Source: Candidatus Hydrogenedentota bacterium
GTDB taxonomy: Bacteria > UBA8481 > J006
Reading direction: 5' to 3'
Length of the DNA: 12,359 bases
Assembly (NCBI GenBank): GCA_003697085.1
Contig: RFFU01000138.1
Coordinates: 1-12,359, forward strand
In this document: piece after piece, positions 1-6,446 of the stretch
How the letters are laid out: each line of letters opens with the position of its first letter
Position numbering within the stretch: position 1 is the first letter of the stretch
Translations under genes and position numbers: made by a program
The notes under the pieces: model-generated
The model's database searches: none
What the model was told of the DNA's origin: nothing
What the model saw: only the letters and a program-made list of their open reading frames with translations

Positions 1-353
1 AACACTTCGTTGGGAGGCAATGCGGTTTTCATTCGAGCGAGAGCCAGAAGGCTGATTTCAAATCCAATCATCCCCATCAATATTGGAAAAAACCAATAAC
101 GCCGAGCCGATGCCGCGAAACCCGATTTCCCGCCGTGGCTCCACATCGTTATCATGGGGACACCAATCACAAGAAACATGCCAGGAACGGAAAGTGTATT
201 TGATAGGAAATCCCGGACACCGATCCCCAAACCGACCAGGAAAACCAATAATCCCGCAATGAAGGAACAGAAGGAAACACAGAAAAAGATTCTCCGATTG
301 CTCGCATTTGATTGACTCTTGGGGTCGTTAACCAACACGTGATTACCACGCAT
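1..353 (-). CDS. Partial membrane protein, 3' end beyond the window
   Basis: Reading the minus strand from an ATG at 353-351, the frame stays open for 117 codons to the window edge, so the C-terminus is missing. Three hydrophobic stretches are visible: about residues 22-46 (after an RR pair), 54-71 and 86-106, separated by short polar loops containing RD, SHGGKSG and a basic RRYW. This looks like an integral membrane protein of unknown family. I recognise no motif. The ATG overlaps the stop of the RHS remnant by 11 bases. No Shine-Dalgarno is visible, so the start is uncertain; a GTG five codons later is an alternative. Base composition is visibly more AT-rich than in the enzyme genes nearby, which fits either transferred DNA or simple membrane-protein codon bias. 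Small membrane proteins often follow RHS ORFs as immunity partners, but nothing here proves that role. Confidence 0.55.
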   Translation of the reverse strand, partial: MRGNHVLVNDPKSQSNASNRRIFFCVSFCSFIAGLLVFLVGLGIGVRDFLSNTLSVPGMFLVIGVPMITMWSHGGKSGFAASARRYWFFPILMGMIGFEISLLALARMKTALPPNEV

Positions 354-600
354 ATCGCGCGACCTCGTTTCCCGCCTCGTCCCACAAACGCACCGTCACC
401 GTCCCGCCGACCGTCGACCGCGCCCGCCGCTCGAAGGCGTCGTAGTCGTACGAGATCGTCCCTTGCGGCGTGCTGTCCGTCTTCAGATGCCCCTCCGCGT
501 CATACGTGATCGAACGCGCGCTCACCGCTGTCACCTCCCCGGCCATATCATAAGAATAGTCCACCCCGCCCGAATCCAGCACGTTGGCGCGCCGCCGCCG
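343..600 (-). pseudogene. RHS/YD-repeat protein remnant, 5' truncated
   Basis: About 85 codons on the minus strand read as RHS (YD) repeats: YSYDMAGEVTAVS, then ITYDAEGHLKTDS, then ISYDYDAFERRARSTVGGT, ending in a WDEAGNEVARYAW-type segment and a TAA stop at 345-343. RHS proteins are large secreted or surface polymorphic proteins of well over a thousand residues. Only a tail of roughly three repeats remains here. The frame continues upstream past 600, but there it runs through hairpin repeats and then antisense to the GH1 gene, so that part is not RHS coding. The conserved RHS-associated core (DPxG-type motif) and a toxin tip are absent. I read this as a decayed remnant whose upstream part was lost near the repeat cluster. 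A short live 'orphan' RHS piece without its own start is the less likely alternative. Confidence 0.7.
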
Positions 601-739
601 CAGACTGGAGAATTTACATTCCATCGAGGAAATGGGGCGCAGGTTCTCCAACCTGCGGGAGAGGGCAGTTCCCTGCGGGCAGGATGCCTGCGCTCCCAGG
701 GGGCCATTGTCATTCCGAGGTGCGTAAGCACCGAGGAAT
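600..739. repeat. Cluster of intergenic hairpin repeats, copy 1
   Basis: Four small units lie together. (1) 600-624 matches 2707-2731 at 18 of 25 positions and shares the core TGGAGAAT and the end TCCAT. (2) 638-657 is a perfect hairpin, cgcaggtt-ctcc-aacctgcg. (3) 679-691 is gcagg-atg-cctgc, followed by ctccc; its segment cctgcgctcccagg (687-700) recurs exactly at 2612-2625. (4) 712-739 is an imperfect hairpin with arms attcc..ggtgc and gcacc..ggaat around gtaa. Dispersed palindromes of this style are known between genes of several environmental bacterial groups. They occupy the space between the RHS remnant and the GH1 gene. The rest, to 797, is pyrimidine-rich and shows no gene. Confidence 0.75.
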
Positions 740-797
740 CCCCCACGAGCGCTGGAAAGGTTTTTCTGCCCCCCATTTTTCTCCCCCCTTCGTGCAG

Positions 798-2165
798 TCA
801 TCGCCGGGATGCGATGAAGTCCCGATAAAAGTGCGCCGAGTCCTTCGGAATACGTTCCTGGGTTTCGAAATCGACATAGACCAAGCCGAAGCGCTGCGTG
901 TACCCTTCGCCCCATTCGAAGTTATCGAGCAGCGACCAATGGAAGTACCCTCGGCAGTCGATGCCGTCCCGCCTTGCTCGTTCCAGTTGCTCGAGGTACC
1001 TCTGGAGGAAGTCGATGCGCTGGGGATCGTGGACGGCTCCGTCCTCGTGCACCCAGTCGTTGTTGGACATTCCGTTTTCAGAGATGAGGATAGGAACACG
1101 GTAACGTTCTTGGAAGAAACGCATTCCCCAATAGAGGGATTCCGGTGTCACCGGCCACTTGAAGGATGTCAGCCCCACGTTCGGTCCGTGGGGAACCTCT
1201 TCCGGTTCCCCCTCGGCTCCGGAGCGCACCACGGCGCCGCCATAGATATTCAAGGCGACGAAATCGGTCGGGGCGGCGATGACGGACAGATCGTTTTCGC
1301 GCAATTCCTCGCCCGCCGGCCCGCGGGCCGCGACGGAGGCCTCCGGGAAGCGGCCGAGAAGGACGGGATCGGAGAAGAGCGCATTCGAGATCTCGCTCCG
1401 TTCGGGCTGTTCGAACATCGCTTGGTGTGCCGCGCGGACATCTTCCGGGGAATCGGACGCGGGGATCTTCCCCAGGACGTGCGGAGCCAGTCCCACCGCG
1501 ACGGGCTCGGGAGCCGATGCCCGCAACGCCTGGACGGCGCGACCATGGGCCAGCAGCAGATTATTCACCATCGCAGTGCGGTCGCGTAGTCCCGCGCGTT
1601 CGCCCGGCGCGTGCCGTCCCTCACCGTATCCGAGACCGATAACCATCTGCGGTTCGTTTATGGTCATCCAAATGCGGACGCGATCACCAAGCGTTCGGCC
1701 GAGAACCGCGGTGTACTCGGCAAACCAATCCGCGATTTCCCGGTTCCGCCAACCGCCGCGCCGATACAGTTCCCGCGGCAAATCCCAATGATACAACGTC
1801 ACACAGGGTTCGATCGACGCATCCAGCAACGCATCCACGAGGCGGGAGTAGAAGTCGAGGCCCTTTTGGTTGACCTTTCCGATGCCGCCGGGCCGAACCC
1901 GCGGCCACGATACGGAGAAACGATAGGCATTGACGCCTATCCGTTTCATCAAAGCGACGTCTTCCCTCCACCGGTGATAATGGCCGCACGCGACATCGGC
2001 CGTGTGACCGTTTCGGACGGCCCCGGGAACCCTCGTGAAGTCGTCCCAGATCGAGGGGCCCTTTCCATCCTCGAACGCGGCTCCTTCGATCTGAAACGCG
2101 CTGGTCGCCGTTCCCCACAGGAACCGCTCCCCCGTCACCTCGTCCAAGACAGACCGAGAACTCAT
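798..2165 (-). CDS. Glycoside hydrolase family 1 beta-glycosidase (beta-glucosidase type)
   Basis: A 455-residue protein, the usual length of a single-domain GH1 (beta/alpha)8 barrel enzyme. It should hydrolyse beta-linked glucosides or related beta-glycosides with retention of configuration. The N-terminal signature FLWGTATSAFQIEGA is at 16-30. HWDLP is at 126-130. The acid/base glutamate is E171 in TINEP (168-172) and the nucleophile is E363 in ISENGM (361-366). The aglycone/glucose-site motif FHWSLLDNFEW is at 408-418. The usual NYY(S/T) before the nucleophile is NIYGG here (306-310), a mild deviation. No signal peptide is visible, so it is probably cytoplasmic. I chose the ATG at 2165, although the frame is open to 2303: homology begins right after it, and it overlaps the upstream gene's stop as ATGA. 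Exact substrate (gluco-, galacto-, fuco-side) cannot be read from sequence alone. Confidence 0.95.
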   Translation of the reverse strand: MSSRSVLDEVTGERFLWGTATSAFQIEGAAFEDGKGPSIWDDFTRVPGAVRNGHTADVACGHYHRWREDVALMKRIGVNAYRFSVSWPRVRPGGIGKVNQKGLDFYSRLVDALLDASIEPCVTLYHWDLPRELYRRGGWRNREIADWFAEYTAVLGRTLGDRVRIWMTINEPQMVIGLGYGEGRHAPGERAGLRDRTAMVNNLLLAHGRAVQALRASAPEPVAVGLAPHVLGKIPASDSPEDVRAAHQAMFEQPERSEISNALFSDPVLLGRFPEASVAARGPAGEELRENDLSVIAAPTDFVALNIYGGAVVRSGAEGEPEEVPHGPNVGLTSFKWPVTPESLYWGMRFFQERYRVPILISENGMSNNDWVHEDGAVHDPQRIDFLQRYLEQLERARRDGIDCRGYFHWSLLDNFEWGEGYTQRFGLVYVDFETQERIPKDSAHFYRDFIASRR

Positions 2166-2449
2166 TGCGATCGCCTCAAAAGCCACATTTCCCCGACGTT
2201 GCCGAGTCCATCCGGGGAAGAAGTCTCGCCGATCAGCCGCACGGTATGGACTCCGGATTTCAAGGACCACTCCCCGGCGTCGAGAAGGGGGGACTTGTGC
2301 CACCGCGCCGTTCGCGGCAACGTCGCGTCCTTTCGGGATTCACCATCCATAATGAATACGAGTGTACCCCTCTCCCCTTTCGAAGCGAAGTAGAAACGAA
2401 GACGGTACACGCCTTCCCCGACGATCCGGAAGGCCACCTCGATCGCCAA
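2162..2449 (-). CDS. Small beta-sandwich-like (CBM-like) protein coupled to GH1
   Basis: A 95-codon minus-strand ORF beginning with TTG and ending in a TGA that overlaps the GH1 start (ATGA, 4 bases), which suggests translational coupling. The sequence alternates hydrophobic and polar residues: a strand around VYRLRFYFAS, then TLVFIMDG, a tryptophan after a charged turn (ARWHKSP), then EWSLKSGVHTVRLIGE near the C-terminus. The 'L-K-x-G-x-H-T-V-R-L' pattern is typical of CBM6/35-like beta-sandwich modules. This is a resemblance by eye, not a match I can prove. The frame is open and looks coding upstream to 2509 (it includes RFGYWHDE) before a stop at 2512-2510, yet no ATG occurs there. The real start may be TTG or GTG, or the gene may be truncated at its 5' end. 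There is no signal peptide or membrane segment. Confidence 0.6.
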   Translation of the reverse strand: MAIEVAFRIVGEGVYRLRFYFASKGERGTLVFIMDGESRKDATLPRTARWHKSPLLDAGEWSLKSGVHTVRLIGETSSPDGLGNVGEMWLLRRSQ

Positions 2450-2589
2450 CTCATCGTGCCAATATCCGAAACGGGAACCGCTGGGATCTCGTTTCGCAGG
2501 TTGGATGTTTCAATTTCAGAGATGGTGCGAATATGTACCGGTTGTCCACAATCGATATCTTTCGGTGACGGGAGTCGAGGAAGGCGGGC

Positions 2590-2731
2590 AAGATACCTGC
2601 CGGCAGGCAGGCCTGCGCTCCCAGGAATGCTTGTTCACCTAAATCCTCCCCTGACCGAAGTTTGCCATTCAGCCTCCGGAGACAGCAGCAGCCGAGCCCC
2701 ACCATTGCGGATTGGAGAATCGGCGCTCCAT
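2590..2731. repeat. Cluster of intergenic hairpin repeats, copy 2
   Basis: At 2597-2625 a GC-rich palindromic run (cctgccggcagg, then caggcctg) ends in cctgcgctcccagg, identical to 687-700. At 2707-2731 lies a 25-base unit matching 600-624 at 18 positions; its core ggattggagaatc resembles the loop-and-arm design of the hairpin at 638-657. Finding the same two units about 2 kb apart in one window indicates a dispersed repeat family. The order of units differs between the clusters, so this is not a simple duplication of one block. Confidence 0.7.
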
Positions 2732-2835
2732 CCGCGGAACTCCCGGCGGCGGAGAACTTATTCGACATAGGGGGCCTGTTTTTTTGAGAGACTTCTCGAA
2801 CCGAAAAGCAGTGGAATTTCGACCGAGAACCGGAC

Positions 2836-2841
2836 TACACT
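2836..2841 (+). promoter_or_regulatory. Possible -10 box (TACACT) of the NTP-transferase/legB pair
   Basis: TACACT lies 9 bases before the ATG at 2851. No convincing -35 is seen, and no Shine-Dalgarno precedes the ATG. Transcription from it would start almost at the start codon, giving a leaderless or nearly leaderless message. The nifS gene shows the same arrangement. Confidence 0.35.
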
Positions 2842-2850
2842 ACAACCGTT

Positions 2851-3612
2851 ATGCAGGCTCTCATTCTCGCAGGCGGTAAGGGACGGCGGTTGCGACCTTA
2901 CACGGTTTCGATCCCGAAACCGCTTCTTCCCGTCGGTGAACGCCCGATACTCGATATCCTTTTGACGCGTCTGGCCCGCGAGGGATTCCGAACGGTTTAT
3001 ATCTCCATCGGTTATCTGGGCGAAATGATCCGCGCGTACGTCGGAACGGGAAGTCGTTACGGATTGCGCATCCGGTATTTGGAGGAGTCCCGGCCGCTGG
3101 GCACGGCCGGACCCCTCGCGTTGTTACCGAAACCGAAGAACCCGTTTTTTCTTCTCAACGGAGATCTTCTTTTGGACGTCGATTTCCCCGCAATGATGAA
3201 AGTCCATCGCGAAAAAAAGAATGTCTGCACGATATGCACCTACCGCAAAGAGGAGCAGGTTCAACTGGGGGTTTTACGCTTAGAGGACGAAATCGTGAAA
3301 GAATACGTCGAGAAGCCGTCCTACTCCTTCCATATCTCGACGGGTGTTTACGTTTTTCATCCGAAGGTCTGTTCCCAGATTCCCGGCGGGAAGGTCCTTG
3401 ATCTTCCGGCTCTGGTAAACCGCCTTTTGCGAAACAAGGAGAAGGTCGGGGTATATCATCACGACGGGATATGGATGGACCTGGGGCGCTTCGATGACTA
3501 CGCTCGAGCGGAGGAAGTTTTCCGATCCGATCCCGAGCGTTTCCTGGGAAGGATTCGGGGGCCGCGGAGGGGAAAGGCGCGGAGACACGCGGGAACCGAG
3601 GTGCGGAGATGA
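2851..3612 (+). CDS. Sugar-1-phosphate nucleotidyltransferase (NDP-sugar pyrophosphorylase)
   Basis: A 253-residue single-domain enzyme that should join a sugar-1-phosphate to an NTP, releasing pyrophosphate and an NDP-sugar. The Rossmann-like nucleotidyltransferase signature LAGGKGRRLRPYT is at residues 6-18, with the conserved KP at 23-24. LGTAGPLALL is at 83-92, the metal-binding NGD at 103-105, EKP at 154-156 and STG at 163-165. W208-M-D-L-G is the usual C-terminal sugar-site segment. The last 20 residues are strongly basic and probably a disordered tail. There is no left-handed beta-helix or CBS domain. The stop overlaps the next start as ATGA, so the LegB-like dehydratase is the likely consumer. 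In legionaminic-acid clusters a related guanylyltransferase (PtmE) supplies GDP-GlcN. The nucleotide and sugar used here are not determined; glucose or mannose chemistry is possible. Confidence 0.9.
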   Translation: MQALILAGGKGRRLRPYTVSIPKPLLPVGERPILDILLTRLAREGFRTVYISIGYLGEMIRAYVGTGSRYGLRIRYLEESRPLGTAGPLALLPKPKNPFFLLNGDLLLDVDFPAMMKVHREKKNVCTICTYRKEEQVQLGVLRLEDEIVKEYVEKPSYSFHISTGVYVFHPKVCSQIPGGKVLDLPALVNRLLRNKEKVGVYHHDGIWMDLGRFDDYARAEEVFRSDPERFLGRIRGPRRGKARRHAGTEVRR

Positions 3613-4610
3613 CGGACGATTTCTATCAAGGCCGCCGATGTCTTGTGACGGGAGCCGGCGGGTTCATCGGTTCGCACCTCACGGAGGAGCTCCTCCGCCG
3701 AGGGGCGAGGGTGACCGCTCTGATCCGATACAACTCGCGGAACCATTGGGGGTGGTTGGAGGATTTCGCGAATGCTTATTCCGGCGGACTCGAGGTGATC
3801 GCCGGAGACATCACCGACGCCAATTTTTGCGAGGAATTGGTGAAAGGGCACGACACGGTATTCCATCTGGCGGCGTTGATCGCGATTCCCTATTCCTACC
3901 GAGCCCCGTTTCAATACGTCCGTGTCAACGTCGAGGGAACAGCGAACCTTCTTCAAGCGGCCTTGCGAGCCAAGGTCCGGCGGTTCGTCCACACGTCGAC
4001 GAGCGAGGTTTACGGAACGGCGCAGTATGTTCCGATCGACGAAAAGCATCCGCTTCAAGGACAATCGCCGTACTCGGCCACGAAGATCGGAGCAGACAAG
4101 ATCGCGGAAAGTTTTTTTCGTTCCTTCGACCTTCCGGTAGTCACGGTCCGACCGTTCAACACTTACGGTCCGCGCCAGAGCGCCCGGGCGATCATTCCGA
4201 CGCTTCTGACCCAAGCCCTTGCCGGCTTCCAAGTGGTTCGTGTCGGCTCGTTGGAACCGCGAAGAGACCTCACGTATGTTTCAGATACAGTGGAAGGATT
4301 TCTCGGAGCCGCGTCTTCCGAAAAGACGGCCGGCGGTACATTCAATCTCGGAACAGGTGATGATGTCTCCATCGGAGAACTTGTCGATTTGATCCGGGAA
4401 GTAACGGAAAACGATTTTTCCGTCGAGACCGATCCCGAACGGGTCCGGCCGGAAAAGAGCGAAGTTATGCGGCTTTGCGCCGACCCGACCCTGGCTCGAG
4501 AGATCTTCGGGTACGAGCCGAAGGTTTCCCTGAGGGAAGGTTTGGAAAGAACCCGTGACTGGATTCAAGGTCGAATGGAGGAGTACAAGCCGGGCCTCTA
4601 CAACGTGTAA
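3609..4610 (+). CDS. legB: LegB-like NAD-dependent NDP-sugar 4,6-dehydratase (extended SDR)
   Basis: A 333-residue extended short-chain dehydrogenase. It should oxidise C4 and eliminate the C6 hydroxyl of an NDP-hexose, giving a 4-keto-6-deoxy sugar in the cytoplasm. The NAD-binding motif TGAGGFIG is at 14-21. HLAALIAIPYSY is at 86-97. The catalytic region TSTSEVYGTAQY is at 129-140, with Y155-S-A-T-K159 as the SDR dyad. RPFNTYGPRQSARA is at 181-194. The combination ALIAIPYSY, SEVYGTAQ and NTYGPRQSARA(I/V)IPT is what I associate with LegB (configuration-retaining GlcNAc 4,6-dehydratase of legionaminic acid synthesis) rather than RmlB or Gmd. The start ATG sits in the ATGA overlap with the pyrophosphorylase. 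The other legionaminic genes (aminotransferase, synthase, cytidylyltransferase) are not in the window, so the final sugar is unknown. Confidence 0.88.
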   Translation: MTDDFYQGRRCLVTGAGGFIGSHLTEELLRRGARVTALIRYNSRNHWGWLEDFANAYSGGLEVIAGDITDANFCEELVKGHDTVFHLAALIAIPYSYRAPFQYVRVNVEGTANLLQAALRAKVRRFVHTSTSEVYGTAQYVPIDEKHPLQGQSPYSATKIGADKIAESFFRSFDLPVVTVRPFNTYGPRQSARAIIPTLLTQALAGFQVVRVGSLEPRRDLTYVSDTVEGFLGAASSEKTAGGTFNLGTGDDVSIGELVDLIREVTENDFSVETDPERVRPEKSEVMRLCADPTLAREIFGYEPKVSLREGLERTRDWIQGRMEEYKPGLYNV

Positions 4611-4685
4611 CCGTTTCGCCGGGCCGGTTCTTCTCTCTTCCTTCATCTCGAAGAGGCACGAACGATCGTTTTTGTCCCTCCCGCT

Positions 4686-5804
4686 TCAAGTGTTTTTTCT
4701 CAAAAATTCCTCGAAGAGGGACACCGTCTCTTTGACACAACGATCGAGGTTGAAGCGTTGAAGGACGAGCCGGCGGGCGGAAGCCCCCATCCGTTTCCGC
4801 GCTCCGCCGTCCCTCTTCAAATCAGCGATAGCGGAAGCGAGGGTCATGGAGTCGTCCAGCGGAACGAGCCGCCCGGTTTCTCCGTCCACGACGACTTGAT
4901 CGTTTCCCGGAACGGCCGTTGCGATGGGGCAAAGGCTGCAGGCCATAGCCTCGAGAAGAGCGCCGGGAAGCCCCTCGATGCGGGACACCGACACGTAAAG
5001 ATCACTTTGTTTCAAGAAGGAGAAGACCTCCGGTTCTTCCGTCAGAATATGAATTTGGTTTTCCAATCCATATCGATTTCGTAGAGCGCGCAGTTCCGAT
5101 TCAAGCGGTCCCTTTCCAATAAAGAACGCATGGATGGAATCATCCGCGAGGACGCGGAGGGCTTCGACGAGCATTCCGTGGTTTTTGACCTCGTTCAACG
5201 AGCCTATCGTCGTGATTGAAAACGAGTTCGATGAAAGCAAAAACCGTTCTCGAAGTGAAAATCTCACTTCCGCCGCATCGATCTCCGCCGGATCGACTCC
5301 GTGTTCAACAACGCGATACCGTCTCGGATATCCGTACTTTTCCCGCAGGTATCGAATGTTGGACGAGGAATTGGAAACGACGGCGTCAGAGATATTGCAG
5401 GTAAGGCGGTCGAGAAGAAGCGGGGAGAACGCCCGAGGATTCGTATGGGGAATGACCGAGTGGAGGCCGGAAAGAAGCGAAGCCCTGTAGAAGGGTTTGA
5501 GGGTTCGCGCGAGAAGGTTGGCGCGCGCGCCGAAGACGTAGAGGAGATCATACCGTTTCAGGAGCCGAACCAATTCCTTGACGCGACGGGGGGACAGCAC
5601 GTGGACGGCGTTTGTGGTCTTCTGATATTCGTCCAAGAGATCCGGACGATCGGCGTTGAAAAAGAGGACATCCACGGAAAAACGTTCTCGCGGAAGACGC
5701 TCGATGATACGGAGATTCATTCGTTCCGTGCCCCCGAAGGTCGGGGAATTCATCCAAAAGAGAATCCGAGCGGGCGGACGACTTCGTTTGCCTCTCTCAT
5801 CCAT
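4686..5804 (-). CDS. GT4-family glycosyltransferase
   Basis: A 372-residue GT-B fold retaining glycosyltransferase, likely cytoplasmic or peripheral at the membrane, that moves a sugar from an NDP-sugar to a glycan or lipid acceptor. The N-terminal domain begins ILFWMNSPTFGGTERMN (14-30), the usual GT4 glycine-rich opening. The C-terminal donor domain shows TTIGSLNEVKNH (198-209), FFIGKGPLE (227-235) and the E-x7-E motif in EGLPGALLEAMA (E277, E285), followed by VVDGETGRLV (305-314). I start at the ATG at 5804. The frame extends 17 codons upstream to a TTG at 5855, but those residues do not look conserved. Neither start has a Shine-Dalgarno. It converges on legB across 75 bases and plausibly builds the same surface glycan. 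Donor and acceptor are unknown. Confidence 0.9.
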   Translation of the reverse strand: MDERGKRSRPPARILFWMNSPTFGGTERMNLRIIERLPRERFSVDVLFFNADRPDLLDEYQKTTNAVHVLSPRRVKELVRLLKRYDLLYVFGARANLLARTLKPFYRASLLSGLHSVIPHTNPRAFSPLLLDRLTCNISDAVVSNSSSNIRYLREKYGYPRRYRVVEHGVDPAEIDAAEVRFSLRERFLLSSNSFSITTIGSLNEVKNHGMLVEALRVLADDSIHAFFIGKGPLESELRALRNRYGLENQIHILTEEPEVFSFLKQSDLYVSVSRIEGLPGALLEAMACSLCPIATAVPGNDQVVVDGETGRLVPLDDSMTLASAIADLKRDGGARKRMGASARRLVLQRFNLDRCVKETVSLFEEFLRKNT

Positions 5805-5879
5805 AATGGAAAACGCTAACAGATTGGAGAAGAGATGGGGACTGGAAAAAGGCAAAAGGAAAAGGCGAAGAGAAAAAGG

Positions 5880-5905
5880 GACAGCGCGAGCGGACGAAGC
5901 GCGTC
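5880..5905 (-). terminator. Possible terminator after nifU
   Basis: A GC-rich stem (gac and gcgc on one arm, gcgc and gtc on the other, with one bulged base) has an 11-base loop. It is followed on the minus strand by CCCTTTTTC and on the plus strand by TTTTTATTT, so it could work both ways. It lies about 100 bases after the nifU stop and before the GT4 gene on the same strand. The stem is short, so confidence is low. Confidence 0.4.
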
Positions 5906-6008
5906 TTTTTATTTCTTCTTCCTCTTGCCTTCTTTCTCCCGGCTTTCTCCGTGTCTCTCGAGGTCGAGCATTTCCAACACACTTATCCGTCGCGGTTCAA
6001 GTATCGTT

Positions 6009-6446
6009 TCACGTCTCCGTCACGTCTTCCTCTCGAGCGTATCCCGCGATTTCGTGGAGTTTATTCAAGCCTTCCAAGACGAGTTTCACCGCATGCCGGC
6101 TCGAAGCGGGAAGCCCCTCGAGGCAATGCAGCAGGACTTCCTCGGAGACCTTCTTCCCGACTTCACGCCCCGCGTCCGATTCACCGCCGCCTTCATTGAG
6201 CAACACGCAGGCCGCCTCGGCCGCAGCCAGAACGGGAGGGCATCCGACCGCCTGCCACCGAAAATGCGAGAGACGCCCGTTGCGACGGGAAGCGAAGAGC
6301 ACGAGGCGGTCTCCGCAAACGGGGTTTTCCGCCTCGACGCGGATGTCATACTCCTCGGGCTCGCCTCCATATTTCATCGATGAAATATATCGCGCCGTCC
6401 CGGCGCCGTAGGGGGGGCGCGGGCCTCTCGTCCGGCGCCGAATCAT
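6009..6446 (-). CDS. nifU: NifU/IscU-like Fe-S scaffold, atypical
   Basis: A 145-residue protein of the IscU/NifU N-terminal family, the scaffold on which Fe-S clusters are assembled with sulfur from a cysteine desulfurase. The core ENPVCGD is at 40-46 (C44 and D46 are the classic first Cys and Asp), and AVGCPPVLAAAEA is at 67-79 (C69, second Cys). The third region, normally LPxxKxHCxxLA, reads LPASSRHAVKLV here (112-123): the histidine is kept and the cysteine is Ala119. Other cysteines are C80 and C108 (in LLHCLEG), so C108 might substitute. The N-terminal helix (normally YSxxxxDHFxxPRN) is degenerate. The start ATG overlaps the nifS stop as ATGA, with nifS immediately upstream. The frame is open far upstream, but that part is antisense-like sequence inside nifS. 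The family assignment is firm; whether it holds a cluster in the usual way is not. Confidence 0.82.
   Translation of the reverse strand: MIRRRTRGPRPPYGAGTARYISSMKYGGEPEEYDIRVEAENPVCGDRLVLFASRRNGRLSHFRWQAVGCPPVLAAAEAACVLLNEGGGESDAGREVGKKVSEEVLLHCLEGLPASSRHAVKLVLEGLNKLHEIAGYAREEDVTET

Larger units (their letters stand above)
2513..2850. other. Gene-free stretch upstream of the NTP-transferase
   Basis: About 340 bases lie between the open frame of the CBM-like gene (minus) and the NTP-transferase (plus). I see no convincing gene. ORFs here run through repeat elements. The stretch holds a second repeat cluster (2590-2731) and, at its right end, a possible plus-strand -10 box. A T-run at 2779-2785 (after gggggcctg) has no good stem before it. 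Confidence 0.6.

Noticed and set aside
600-739. CRISPR array
   Set aside because: The repeats are different short palindromes without regular spacing or spacers, and no cas genes are present.
684-1589. Long plus-strand ORF (301 codons)
   Set aside because: It is antisense to the GH1 gene, whose catalytic motifs are unmistakable; the plus translation has no family features.
2165-2303. N-terminal extension of the GH1 ORF by 46 residues
   Set aside because: It overlaps the CBM-like gene out of frame, and GH1 similarity starts after the ATG at 2165, which forms an ATGA overlap.
3498-4232. Minus-strand ORF of 244 codons
   Set aside because: It lies opposite the legB-like gene, which has a complete set of SDR motifs; arginine/serine-rich shadow translation.
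4611-4685. Terminator between legB and the convergent GT4 gene
   Set aside because: Only a loopless aacgatcgtt palindrome before a T-run and a small ccggg/cccgg element are present; no convincing stem-loop.
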